Part shown: piece by piece, positions 1-8,394 of the stretch
Layout of the letters: each line of letters begins with the position of its first letter
Numbering within the stretch: position 1 is the stretch's first letter
NCBI RefSeq assembly: GCF_937958065.1
Contig: NZ_CALFXI010000097.1
Location: 1 to 64,000 of the forward strand
Length of the DNA stretch: 64,000 nucleotides
Reading direction: 5' to 3'
Source of the DNA: an uncultured Steroidobacter sp.
Lineage (GTDB): Bacteria > Pseudomonadota > Gammaproteobacteria > Steroidobacterales > Steroidobacteraceae
Translations under genes and position numbers: made by a program
Notes under the pieces: generated by a model
Seen by the model: only the letters and a program-made list of their open reading frames with translations
What the model was told of the DNA's origin: nothing
The model's database searches: none

Positions 1-232
1 CGCCGACCACGCTGGTGGTGATGCCGGAGGAATGCCAGTCCATGCCCATCACCGCACCGAAGGACTGAAACCAGAACGGATGCGCGAGCCGGCGCAGCAA
101 CTCGTCCCGGCCGTACTCGAGCACGATGGCTTCGACGATGATCCGCCCCAGCCTGGCCATGCGCGCGGACAACCAGGGCGGAACATGCCCGCCGTGTAGG
201 GGAAGATCTGCGCTGCCGGTTCGTTTACCCAT
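1..232 (-). CDS. DUF763 family protein (C-terminus beyond window)
   Basis: The reverse strand is open from an ATG at 232 to the window edge, giving 77 residues that begin MGKRTGSADLPLHGGHVPPW and contain FWFQSFGAVMGMDWHSSGITT. This is the highly conserved opening of the DUF763 family, found in bacteria and archaea. The function is not established; from memory, full-length members run to several hundred residues, so most of the protein is missing here. The start is set by the conserved N-terminal motif. The missing part is a window-edge effect, not evidence of a broken gene. Confidence 0.85.
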   Translation of the reverse strand, partial: MGKRTGSADLPLHGGHVPPWLSARMARLGRIIVEAIVLEYGRDELLRRLAHPFWFQSFGAVMGMDWHSSGITTSVVG

Positions 233-390
233 GAAGCCGCTACGTTAGCGTCGGCCCTATGGTCTGTCGATTGCAAAAGTTGCAGGCGGGTCGCGGCGCC
301 AGGGCGATCCTGACCATCACGTAACCCGCACACGACTGACGTCGTCACCCCGATGGGCTACAGTGGAGCTGTCCCCTGCTATGACTGTGA

Positions 391-594
391 GTGTCGATGC
401 AATATTCATGGTTTCAGTGGCGCGCCAGTGTGGTGGCCATCATTCGATTCGACTTTGGCGAAGTGTTGCGGGATGTGAGAGACGCCGACATCGACTGGGA
501 TTCGTGGCGCGCCTTTTACGAAGAAGGCCGCTCGCCCCAAGCGGCAGTGGACTGCGCCTTCCTGCGCGATTTGAGGAGATCCGGCTCCGCGTAG
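391..594 (+). CDS. Small hypothetical protein
   Basis: A 67-residue frame starts at a GTG at 391, with an ATG two codons in. The stretch from about residue 20 (RFDFGEVLRDV, then DWDSWRAFYEEGRSPQAAVDCAFL) has a protein-like acidic and amphipathic make-up, unlike the arginine-rich translations of the overlapping frames. No Shine-Dalgarno sequence is obvious and I recognise no family. It is the only candidate gene in the otherwise empty 233-702 interval, where I see no RNA gene or repeat. It may be a remnant or a chance frame. Confidence 0.35.
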   Translation: MSMQYSWFQWRASVVAIIRFDFGEVLRDVRDADIDWDSWRAFYEEGRSPQAAVDCAFLRDLRRSGSA

Positions 595-702
595 CGCACT
601 GCTGTGGTTTGTGCCTGTCAGCGGATACAGACAGGCCGCTTCGTGCTGTGGCGCCGACTCGGAGCCGTGCACGTACCCTAAGTGTCGAGCCGACAGAGTC
701 GG

Positions 703-1314
703 CTAGAAGCGATAGGCGAGCCCGAAGAACACCTGCTTCTGCAACTCGTGCCTGCCACCTCCCGCCGTTGACGTGAGGTCGACGTGGAACCAGCGATAGC
801 CGCCGAATGCCTGCATCTGCTTTGCCAGTGCAATCTCGGCGCGCGCGCTCAGATCGATCAACTTGTCCGCCGAGCCAAAGGTGAGAATGTCGGGCGCATA
901 GTACGCCTGGCCGGAAACGGCGAAGTCGAGTTTCCTGTTGAGCACGAAACGCACGTCGCCGCCGATGCTCAGCGCCATCACATCGTTGTTCGGCTCGCTG
1001 AGCAATGCGGCATACAGTTGCGGCCCGATCAGAAGGCTGAGCCGGCCGAGGTCGTAATCCACCGGAAAAACCAGCCCGGAGCTCAGCACGATGTCGCGAT
1101 CCTCGCTCAGAAAAAACGTGCCGGAAAAGCGACTGTTACTCGCGCCGACAATCCTGCCGTTGGCAATGTATCTGAGTTGCAGCGTATTGGAGCTCAACTG
1201 CACCTCGGCGACTTTGGCTTTGCCCTTGGGAATATCGCCTGGATGCTCGCTCTGCTGCGCCATGGCGGTACCGGCTGCCGCCATGAGCACGATGATGGCC
1301 AGATAGATGCGCAT
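703..1314 (-). CDS. YfaZ-like outer-membrane beta-barrel protein
   Basis: A 203-residue protein with a signal peptide (MRIYLAIIVLMAAAGTAMAQ) followed by alternating beta-strand segments and a C-terminal ...VFFGLAYRF ending in Phe, typical of outer-membrane barrels inserted by Bam. The pattern (an early VQLSSNTLQLRY strand, a GGDVRF strand, a late FGGYRWFHVD strand) resembles the YfaZ family, whose function is unknown. The ATG at 1314 is chosen because GGAGAAG lies just upstream and the signal peptide starts there; in-frame codons up to 1395 look non-native. It appears to be monocistronic. Confidence 0.7.
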   Translation of the reverse strand: MRIYLAIIVLMAAAGTAMAQQSEHPGDIPKGKAKVAEVQLSSNTLQLRYIANGRIVGASNSRFSGTFFLSEDRDIVLSSGLVFPVDYDLGRLSLLIGPQLYAALLSEPNNDVMALSIGGDVRFVLNRKLDFAVSGQAYYAPDILTFGSADKLIDLSARAEIALAKQMQAFGGYRWFHVDLTSTAGGGRHELQKQVFFGLAYRF

Positions 1315-1503
1315 GTTCTTCTCCATCTCCTCCGGAAGCCGTGCATAGCCAATGACCCTGCAAACGAAAGGTTCCGGATGCCGAACATGGTGCAAGCGCG
1401 TTCAGTATTTTATAAGTAAGACGTCGCGCTGCGTTACCCGAGCCACGCATCGTTGCCTGGTCAATCGCCTGCGCTATGCTCAGTGAATCGAGGGGCCAGT
1501 GAG

Positions 1504-2088
1504 TTACGCCTTTCTCGGCGGCACCACCTCTTGCCACGCCGGATTCGATTTCCAGCTCGGCTCGACTGGCCGTTCACCGTGGCGAGGAACATGAGGCGAT
1601 GGCGTGCCTGTTGCCGGGTCGGGGATGTAACGAGGGCAGTTGGGGAAAATGTCGATCGGAGTGACGCGGACCAGTGCCTGCGCACCAGCAAAGTCCGCCA
1701 TGAGCGGATCTCCGAGCACGACCTCTGCTTGGCCGTTGACACGCAGACGCTTGGGAGTCTCGCCCATCCTGATGAACAACAAACCGACGAACGGATTGAG
1801 CTTGATATTCCCAAGACTCTTGAACATGCCGTTGCCGTCGTAGTCGGGCCAGACCAGCAGATCGGGTCGCACGATGCGCGCGAAGCCCGGCGGCCCGCCT
1901 TTGAAGGAACAATCGGCGTGACCGTAGGGAGTCGCCGTAGCGAGAAAGAAAAATTCGACCGAATGGATGAGCTCCCGGTCCTCCTCGGTGAATGCCGAGT
2001 GGCGCAGGCGATCGACCAGCCGGTCAGCCAACGCCATCGACCCGAAGTGCTGCTGCAACTCACGGTTGCCGCGGTGAAACATCGCCAT
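1504..2088 (-). CDS. Pyridoxamine 5'-phosphate oxidase-like FMN-binding protein
   Basis: A 194-residue cytoplasmic protein. The core FFFLATATPYGHADCSFKGG...NPFVGLLFI and the later VNGQAEVV resemble the split-barrel PPOX fold, which binds FMN or sometimes F420 or heme. Members reduce or sequester small substrates, but the sequence does not point to one. The C-terminus ends with IFPNCPRYIPDP, a feature of the PPOX subgroup often annotated as general stress or nitroreductase-like. Two ATGs (2088 and 2082) are possible starts. No linked gene suggests a pathway. Confidence 0.75.
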   Translation of the reverse strand: MAMFHRGNRELQQHFGSMALADRLVDRLRHSAFTEEDRELIHSVEFFFLATATPYGHADCSFKGGPPGFARIVRPDLLVWPDYDGNGMFKSLGNIKLNPFVGLLFIRMGETPKRLRVNGQAEVVLGDPLMADFAGAQALVRVTPIDIFPNCPRYIPDPATGTPSPHVPRHGERPVEPSWKSNPAWQEVVPPRKA

Positions 2089-2138
2089 GGGATGCCTCGC
2101 TCGTCAGGGAGCGAGCGAAGCATACGCCTGTTCCGTGT

Positions 2139-2621
2139 TCAGAGCGCTTTCAACTCCCCATCGCGCAGTCCAACCAGTACCGCCTCCCCACTCTCACGGT
2201 CCAGGCGAAATTCACCAAATCGCGCATTCTCGAAGCGCTCGGCACTGCCTTCCTCGAAGAAATAGGCGTTGGTGCCGAGCCAGACGCGCTCGTTGCGCAA
2301 GCGATAACGGATGAAACGATCAGTAGCAACGCCGCGCTCCGCCAGCGTGGCGACGTGACGTTCGTCGAGAACGATCGGCGCGCGTGGATACGTATCGGAG
2401 CCCTCGGCCCTACGCACATCGATTGCGTCGGCCAGTTGGAAGCGCAGAGCCATGTAGTCGCCCTGCATGAGCGACCGAGGATCCACGGGCGCGAGCGCGA
2501 GATAGATGGATTCGCCTGTGGTGATGATCCGTTCCTTGGCGCGAATCGAGTAATTCACGGCGACGAGGATCAGGATCGCACCGAGCGCAGTGATCGCGCG
2601 AGTCAGTTTCGAGCTCATCAT
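2139..2621 (-). CDS. GDYXXLXY domain membrane-anchored protein
   Basis: A 160-residue protein with one N-terminal hydrophobic segment (ITALGAILILVAVNYSI) and a soluble part containing LMQGDYMALRF, the signature that names the GDYXXLXY family, after ALAPVDPRS. The domain probably lies in the periplasm. Its start overlaps the stop of the DUF4401 gene (ATGA at 2618-2621), so translation is coupled, and it is the last gene of a three-gene unit with DUF4401 and DUF2157. This trio recurs in proteobacteria, but its biochemical role is unknown to me. Confidence 0.85.
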   Translation of the reverse strand: MMSSKLTRAITALGAILILVAVNYSIRAKERIITTGESIYLALAPVDPRSLMQGDYMALRFQLADAIDVRRAEGSDTYPRAPIVLDERHVATLAERGVATDRFIRYRLRNERVWLGTNAYFFEEGSAERFENARFGEFRLDRESGEAVLVGLRDGELKAL

Positions 2622-3598
2622 GTTGCCGCCCCCTGCTGCGAGCCACGCCGCTGTAGCCACGTCGCCGCGAGCAGCGCGAGCACCCCGACGGCGAGCATGA
2701 TGCAAGACTTGATCAGCAGGCTCAGGCCGAGCAGATAGTAGAACTGTCCTATGTGCAACGACGCACCGACGCTGGCGATGCCGATCAACGCACGACTGCG
2801 CAACTGAAACGCATACACCGCCGCCACTAGTGCGCCGATCGCGCCGAGCAACGGCCACAGGGCCATCCAGTTCGTCCGCTCGTGGCTCTCCCAGAACGTC
2901 AAACTGCCCAAGGGCTCCGAGATCCAGGTGGCCAGCGACAGGCTCACGAGCAAGCCGATCAGCGCCGCTCGTGCGATGGTTTGCGCAGCGCCAGCCATCC
3001 AGCGGCTCTCGTTTCCGATGAGCGCGTGCAGGGCACCGACGACGGGTAACCAGACGACAAACCATCCGATCAGCGCCGGCCCCAACGCCTCCTCCCTCGT
3101 GCCCTCAACGCTCCATCCCCACCATCCAAATCGAACCGCCAACGCCCACGCACAGCAGGCGAAGAATGCGGCCAGCAGCTTCGCGAAGAAGTTCGGCATT
3201 ACGAACAACAGCAGAATCTGCAGCGCACAGATCAACGCCGCCGTGACGGCTTCGGAGCGGGTCGCGTCATAGAGTGCCCACACGAACGCGAATTGCCCCG
3301 CGATCGACAGCGCCAGCGCGAACTGATCGAAGAATTGGCTGTCGCGATCGACAGCATACAAGCCGAACGCCGCCGCCAGCAGCACCAGCCCCGCAAGCGC
3401 GATCGCGCCAGTGCTCTCGGGCCTGAACAGCGTTGCGACGAAGACGAGCACGCATACACCGGCCAGCCATCCCGACGCGCCGAGCACGACGCTGATGAAC
3501 CACGGCCTATCGTGAGCCGCGGCGGGAACGTCATTGGCGGAGGGCTCCAGGAGCCGACGCCGCAGCAGTTCATCCTTCAACTCCGCGGCGGTGATCAT
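2618..3598 (-). CDS. DUF4401 multi-pass membrane protein
   Basis: A 326-residue integral membrane protein with about nine or ten hydrophobic segments after a short cytoplasmic N-terminus (MITAAELKDELLRRRLLEP). The pattern fits DUF4401, the usual partner of DUF2157 and GDYXXLXY proteins. The ATG at 3598 is chosen because it sits in an ATGA overlap with the upstream DUF2157 stop; the open frame to 3676 only reads through that gene. Function unknown. The 4-nt overlaps at both ends mean the three proteins are very likely made together and may form one complex. Confidence 0.85.
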   Translation of the reverse strand: MITAAELKDELLRRRLLEPSANDVPAAAHDRPWFISVVLGASGWLAGVCVLVFVATLFRPESTGAIALAGLVLLAAAFGLYAVDRDSQFFDQFALALSIAGQFAFVWALYDATRSEAVTAALICALQILLLFVMPNFFAKLLAAFFACCAWALAVRFGWWGWSVEGTREEALGPALIGWFVVWLPVVGALHALIGNESRWMAGAAQTIARAALIGLLVSLSLATWISEPLGSLTFWESHERTNWMALWPLLGAIGALVAAVYAFQLRSRALIGIASVGASLHIGQFYYLLGLSLLIKSCIMLAVGVLALLAATWLQRRGSQQGAAT

Positions 3599-4596
3599 GC
3601 CGCCTCCTCCTGACGCCACTCTCTGAGGAGCGACATCAGCACGCGGCCACTGATCGTCGAGCTCGCCGTCAACCACAGCGCCAGCAGCAGCGCCTGGCCA
3701 AGGTCATCGAGCCCGCTGTGGACACCCAACGCGTACGTCACGATCGCGATCAGACTGCCGGCGGTCAGTGCCAGCGGAAACACGTCGTTCCGCAATCGCA
3801 TGGCATGGATCACCAGCCCTGTTTCCAGCACCAGCACGACGAACAGTGCAAGGCCAGCGGAACCTTCCATCGAAGGCGGCGCCAGCGCATCGATCCCTGC
3901 CCAGGTCATGAAGCCAAACGCACCGACCAGCGCCAGCCGCGCGAGCCAGTGCGCAGAACAGGCAGCCCATTGGGCTCGCCTGCCAATCTCGGCGAGTGCC
4001 CACAACGACAGATTGAGCAGCGCCGGTACGACCAGCAGCAAAGACTCATTGCCGCGCCAGGGGAAGAACACTGCCCAGAGCCATCCGCCTTCGGGGCGTC
4101 CGCCGAAGAACAGCAGCAACGCGACGTTGAAAACGATCAACCAGGCCGCGCTCAGCACCGACCACTGTCCCGCCACCACGAACGCCACTCCAAGCAATGC
4201 CCAGGTGAGGAACAACTCGTAAACGTCGGCGCCGGTCTGATACGTCTGCCCGAACAGCGCGAGCAACGCGCCGGTTGCGATGAAGGCCATCAACAACGCA
4301 TAGCGCCCCAGCGCGTGCGGTGGCGGCTTCCACAACGCCAGCGCGACACTGGCGACAACGACACCCTGGATCAGAGCGAATCTGCCGGTGACACCGATGG
4401 CTTGCCAGTTCGCGGCGATGAAGAACACCAGCCCGGCCGCGAGCGACAGCACGCCCGCGAGTTGCAGCACTTTGACGAGGAACGAGCGCAGCTCGACACC
4501 CGACGGCCGCGCCGAGGTGAGCTCCAGAGCCACCCGGGTCGCCTCGGCCGACAGACGATGATGAGCCACGAACGCGTCGAGCTCTGTTCTGTTCAT
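3595..4596 (-). CDS. DUF2157 multi-pass membrane protein
   Basis: A 333-residue protein with a soluble N-terminal helix pair (about residues 1-40) followed by around ten membrane segments; the motif LAAGLVFFIAANWQAIG near residue 55 is the DUF2157 hallmark. It is the first gene of the DUF2157 - DUF4401 - GDYXXLXY unit, each joined by an ATGA overlap. The role is unknown; the co-occurrence suggests a membrane complex with a periplasmic subunit. The start ATG at 4596 is preceded by an AGGGAAGGAG-like Shine-Dalgarno sequence. Confidence 0.85.
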   Translation of the reverse strand: MNRTELDAFVAHHRLSAEATRVALELTSARPSGVELRSFLVKVLQLAGVLSLAAGLVFFIAANWQAIGVTGRFALIQGVVVASVALALWKPPPHALGRYALLMAFIATGALLALFGQTYQTGADVYELFLTWALLGVAFVVAGQWSVLSAAWLIVFNVALLLFFGGRPEGGWLWAVFFPWRGNESLLLVVPALLNLSLWALAEIGRRAQWAACSAHWLARLALVGAFGFMTWAGIDALAPPSMEGSAGLALFVVLVLETGLVIHAMRLRNDVFPLALTAGSLIAIVTYALGVHSGLDDLGQALLLALWLTASSTISGRVLMSLLREWRQEEAA

Positions 4597-4673
4597 CTCC
4601 TTCCCTGCTTCGCGCCTTCGGTCGGCAGCCTACCGCAGTCCGGGCATCGAGAGCGAGATCCCGATGCAGAAGA

Positions 4674-5471
4674 TCAAACAGTCCTCGCAGCTGCCTCTTT
4701 GAGAAATGCAGCGGTCAGCTGCAGCACTTCCTCGCGCCGCTCACGGTGCGGTACGTGACCGCATTCTTCGAGCAGGATCATCTGCGATGGACCGCTCACG
4801 CCACCGGCGATGCGACGAGGAAACGCTTCCGAGCCATACTCGTCGCGATCGCCATGGATCGCGAGCACCGGGCAGCGGATGCGACCGAGCTGCGGATCCA
4901 GGCTCCAGCTCGCAAACTCGGGCGACAGCCAGACTTTGATCCAGGCATCGAGCACCCACTGCGCTCTGTCGCCATGCCACTTGGCGAGCTTCTGCAGCTG
5001 CGCCGGATCTTCGAACAAGCTCTGAGCGGCACGTATTCCGTCCAGCGTGCGCGACTCGACGAACGCTTGAGCGGATTCAGTGATGACGGCGTCGCAAGCC
5101 TCTCCGAGCGACGCCGCGATTCTCAGCGCCATCGATCCGCCGACGCTGTGACCGAACAACGCAAAACGATCGAGTCCGAGGGCGCGGCGTAGCACAGGGA
5201 AATACTCTTCCGCCTCGGCATCGATGAACTCGATGCTGGGCCGATCCGTTCGTTGCGTGGATTGGCCGAAGCCGAGTCGATCATAAGCGACCACGTGCCG
5301 ATTCGCCGCCTCCGCCAGGAGCGCGGGAAAATCGCGCCACAGCTCGACGCTCCCGAGCGAATCATGCAGCAGCACGAGCGCTGCGCCTGCAGGCCGGGTC
5401 ACCTGCCACTGACGAACAAAAATCCGCCCGCCCGGGACGTCGACCCAGGAGTCGGTGGTTGCGCTGGTCAT
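4674..5471 (-). CDS. Alpha/beta-fold hydrolase
   Basis: A 265-residue single-domain hydrolase. The nucleophile elbow is GHSVGGSM (Ser near residue 108), the oxyanion-hole strand is VLLHDSLGSVELW, the acid is likely the Asp in AIHGDRDEYG, and the base is the His in EECGHVPHRE. Such enzymes cleave esters, lactones or C-C bonds; the substrate cannot be told from sequence. The ATG at 5471 follows GAGGCGAAGTA; the open frame to 5564 lacks a good start. Downstream lies the DUF2157 unit, about 80 bp away in the same direction. Confidence 0.85.
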   Translation of the reverse strand: MTSATTDSWVDVPGGRIFVRQWQVTRPAGAALVLLHDSLGSVELWRDFPALLAEAANRHVVAYDRLGFGQSTQRTDRPSIEFIDAEAEEYFPVLRRALGLDRFALFGHSVGGSMALRIAASLGEACDAVITESAQAFVESRTLDGIRAAQSLFEDPAQLQKLAKWHGDRAQWVLDAWIKVWLSPEFASWSLDPQLGRIRCPVLAIHGDRDEYGSEAFPRRIAGGVSGPSQMILLEECGHVPHRERREEVLQLTAAFLKEAAARTV

Positions 5472-5599
5472 TACTTCGCCTCGCTCATGAACGGCGAGCT
5501 TTATAGGCGAACTGCCCCGGCAGGGGATTGCGATTTTCGGCCCCTCGGTTGGATTTTTTAGCACGAAGTTGCGCGTTCACCGCATCCGCCGGCACCGGC

Positions 5600-5647
5600 A
5601 AAAAAAAGCCGCCTGCGTTGCTCGTTTGCACGAGGGCCGCAGACGGC
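5600..5647 (-). terminator. Intrinsic terminator after the pectate-lyase-like gene
   Basis: Read on the minus strand, GCCGTCTGCG pairs with CGCAGGCGGC (one G-U wobble) around a loop that itself holds a CTCGT/ACGAG stem, followed by eight Ts. It begins about 28 bp after the stop at 5675 and separates this gene from the alpha/beta hydrolase. Confidence 0.85.
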
Positions 5648-5674
5648 GAATTCACATCGGCAGGATGCGAAGAC

Positions 5675-7093
5675 TTACTGGTTGGCGAGCACCGGGGACG
5701 CGGGCGCCTTCTGGGTGCGACCTTCGACTTCCGCAGCCATCCCGTGCAACCACAGCTCCAGATTCGTATAACCGCTCTCGGTCACAGCTGCCGGATTCTC
5801 GGGCAAGGTCAGCGGACGCGAGTTCTGGGCCATGGCCGGCCAGCCGCCGCCATTGCGCTCGCAGCGCGCGGTGCCATTGGGCGCGACGCAGTTGATGATG
5901 CGATTGGTGCCATTGCGCACTCCCTCGACGATCCGGGCGTCGACGCTGTCACGATCGGCCGGACGAGCGCCGACGTTCTTCAGCACGTGGTTCTTCACCA
6001 CGTTGTCCGAGGTGGGCAGCGTGGTCATGCCGGCCGGCCACGACACCGGCGCGCTGGCTTTGAAGTTCGCGAGCGTCAGCGAGCCATAGATGGAGCCCGC
6101 CACCGACCATGCGTCATTGGCGGTCGTCTCTCCGGCCTGATTGTCGGCAAGAAACACTTTGGCGCCCGGGCGCAGCGCGGAGGCGTCCGCACGCAGACCG
6201 ATCGGAGCATTGCTGCTCGTTGTATCGGGACCGCGCAGGTATACGTTGCCGACCACGGAGTTCTGCGTCACGGCACCGCGACTTTGCAGATCGGTGGCCG
6301 TATTGCCCCAGTTGTAGATCACGTTGTTGACGATGGCGGCACGGGTCGCGGCCATCATCGGCAGACGTGACTGCATGCTCGCAAACAGATTGCCAGCCAG
6401 CGTCACGCTGCCGTTCACCGGTCCGATCAGCACGCCGAAGCCGTGATTGCCCTCCGGATGGATGGACTCATGCAGCGGCTCGGCGAAGATGTTGTTGATC
6501 AGGCTGACGTTGTTCCAGTTCTGCCAGGCACTCGCCACTTCGTCGAGCGACCAGGTGAAGGAGCAATGATCGATGACGATATTGCTGATGGGCGCCTGGT
6601 TGGCCGGGCCTTCGATCTTGAGCGCGTCGCGATTGCTGGCCGGCTCGCCGGCCGGGTCATCGCCGGGCCGCACGTGCAGGTGCTGGACCAGCACGTTGGA
6701 CGTCTGCACCAGCAGACCCGCGTTGCGCAGCATGATGCCGGGCGACGGCGCGGTCTGACCCGCGATCGTGATGTTTGGATTGCGCACGGTCAGATCGTCC
6801 GCGAGCGTGATCGCGCCGGAGACTTCGAATACGCACACGCGAGGACCGCTCGCGTCGACACAAGCCTTGAGCGAGCCGGCGCCATCGTTGTTGAGATTGG
6901 TCACGCGATACACGGTGCCGCCGCGACCTGCGGGCCCATTGATACCGGAGCTCTTCACTCCGGGAATCACTGGAACGGCGCCAGCGGCGAACGATGCCAC
7001 GCCGGATGCGACAGCAGCAGCCGCGATCAAGGAGACACGCACAGCGCGCGCCGCGGGACGATTCGAAACAGACTTCGGCGAACGTTCGGTCAT
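5675..7093 (-). CDS. Secreted pectate lyase-like right-handed beta-helix protein
   Basis: A 472-residue exported protein. After a signal peptide (VSLIAAAAVASGVASFAAGAVP) comes AFPGAxG-like mature start PVIPGVKSSGINGPAGRGGTVYRVTNL, then successive beta-helix coils with NITIAGQTAPSPGI, VLVQHLHVRPGDDP, NIVIDHCSFTWSLDEVAS and NVIYNWGN. These match the PL1-type pectate lyases and related proteins that cleave pectin in an extracellular or periplasmic location. The DHCSFTWSLDE segment holds the usual Ca2+/catalytic neighbourhood. The ATG at 7093 has AGGAACCC upstream. Substrate is inferred from family only; the protein could act on another uronate polymer. Confidence 0.8.
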   Translation of the reverse strand: MTERSPKSVSNRPAARAVRVSLIAAAAVASGVASFAAGAVPVIPGVKSSGINGPAGRGGTVYRVTNLNNDGAGSLKACVDASGPRVCVFEVSGAITLADDLTVRNPNITIAGQTAPSPGIMLRNAGLLVQTSNVLVQHLHVRPGDDPAGEPASNRDALKIEGPANQAPISNIVIDHCSFTWSLDEVASAWQNWNNVSLINNIFAEPLHESIHPEGNHGFGVLIGPVNGSVTLAGNLFASMQSRLPMMAATRAAIVNNVIYNWGNTATDLQSRGAVTQNSVVGNVYLRGPDTTSSNAPIGLRADASALRPGAKVFLADNQAGETTANDAWSVAGSIYGSLTLANFKASAPVSWPAGMTTLPTSDNVVKNHVLKNVGARPADRDSVDARIVEGVRNGTNRIINCVAPNGTARCERNGGGWPAMAQNSRPLTLPENPAAVTESGYTNLELWLHGMAAEVEGRTQKAPASPVLANQ

Positions 7094-7345
7094 CAAGGGT
7101 TCCTCGTTCTGTGTCCTGCGCTGCCGGAGGCACCGGCATGGACCGGCCAGAGCGACCGGGGCGATGACGCGAAACGTTACAAGTCCGCCTGATACGATCA
7201 CATCGGAGAAGCCCTGAACGAGGCCACAGATGCCCTGGCGCCCTGTCCTTCGTTTGACCATTGAAAAAAGCGCCTGTGCGAACTTCGACCCCAGCCCCGT
7301 CTGAATCTGCTTGCGTTGTGGACGCGCGCACGCCACCCTTCCGAC

Positions 7346-8290
7346 ATGGCTTCAGGACTTGCGGCATTACTCGATGACATCGCGGCCATCGCCAAGCTGG
7401 CGGCTGCGTCCCTGGATGACGTGACCGCGGCGGCCGGCAAAGCCGGTTCCAAGGCGGTCGGCGTCGTGGTCGACGACGCTGCCGTGACCCCCGGCTATGC
7501 CATGGGATTCACGCCCGAGCGCGAGCTGCCCATCGTGTGGAAGATCGCGCTCGGCTCGTTCCGTAACAAGTTTCTGTTCCTGCTGCCGGGCGCGCTGCTG
7601 CTGAGCGTATTCGCGCCCTGGGCGATCACGCCGATCCTGATGCTCGGCGGCGCTTATCTGTGTTTCGAGGCGACCGAGAAGATCATCGAGGCGATCCTGC
7701 ACACGGCGGGCGATGCGGAGCAGACGCCCCCGGTCGAGCAACTCGCCCAGAGCTCCGCCGACATCGAAGCGCAGAAGGTCGCGGGAGCGATTCGCACCGA
7801 CCTGATTCTCTCGGGCGAAATCATGGCGATCGCCCTCGCCACCGTGGCGGATCGACCGTTTGCAATCCAGGCCGGCGCGCTCGCGCTGGTGAGCCTCGTG
7901 CTCACCGTCGGCGTGTATGGCGTGGTCGGCTTGATCGTGAAGATGGACGATATCGGTGTGCATCTCGCCAAAGCCGGCTCGGCCCCGGCGCGCAGCTTCG
8001 GCCGGGGGCTGGTGAAGTCCATGCCGCATGTCATGCAAGCGCTCACCGTGATCGGCACGGCCGCGATGCTCTGGGTGGGCGGCGGCATCCTGGTGCACGG
8101 ACTCGAACATTTCCATTTCGAAGCAGTGCCTCATGCCATCGAGATGCTCGCGGAGAAAGCGCATCACGCGCCGCTGTTCGGCGCCGTGGCCGCGTGGTTG
8201 ACGTTCGCAGCCGGCGCCGCCGTGGTCGGGTTCGTCGTCGGCGGTGTGATCGTTGGCATCCTGCATTTCCTGCCGTGGCGCAAGCACTGA
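7346..8290 (+). CDS. DUF808 family inner-membrane protein (YedI-like)
   Basis: A 314-residue membrane protein. The N-terminus MASGLAALLDDIAAIAKLAAASLDD followed by TAAAGKAGSKAVGVVVDD and YAMGFTPERELPIVWKIALGS is diagnostic of DUF808/YedI. Several membrane segments follow, with a histidine-rich loop (HGLEHFHFE...EKAHHAP) before the last ones. The function is not established. The start at ATG 7346 agrees with the family start; a TTG at 7316 is less likely. It is transcribed divergently from the pectate-lyase-like gene, and the 252 bp between them must hold both promoters. Confidence 0.88.
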   Translation: MASGLAALLDDIAAIAKLAAASLDDVTAAAGKAGSKAVGVVVDDAAVTPGYAMGFTPERELPIVWKIALGSFRNKFLFLLPGALLLSVFAPWAITPILMLGGAYLCFEATEKIIEAILHTAGDAEQTPPVEQLAQSSADIEAQKVAGAIRTDLILSGEIMAIALATVADRPFAIQAGALALVSLVLTVGVYGVVGLIVKMDDIGVHLAKAGSAPARSFGRGLVKSMPHVMQALTVIGTAAMLWVGGGILVHGLEHFHFEAVPHAIEMLAEKAHHAPLFGAVAAWLTFAAGAAVVGFVVGGVIVGILHFLPWRKH

Positions 8291-8394
8291 AACCTTCCTG
8301 GCCGATATGACTTTTCGTCATGGATCGCCCGCTCTTTTAATTGGATTCGCCTTCGTTGCGCCGCCAGTAGACTCGACGCGCGACAGGAGGATCC

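Noticed and set aside
363..776. 137-codon plus-strand frame
   Set aside because: Arginine-rich, runs into the YfaZ-like gene on the other strand and overlaps the more protein-like small frame at 391.
8311..8325. ATGAC / GTCAT hairpin upstream of the epoxide hydrolase
   Set aside because: Five-bp stem only; expected by chance.
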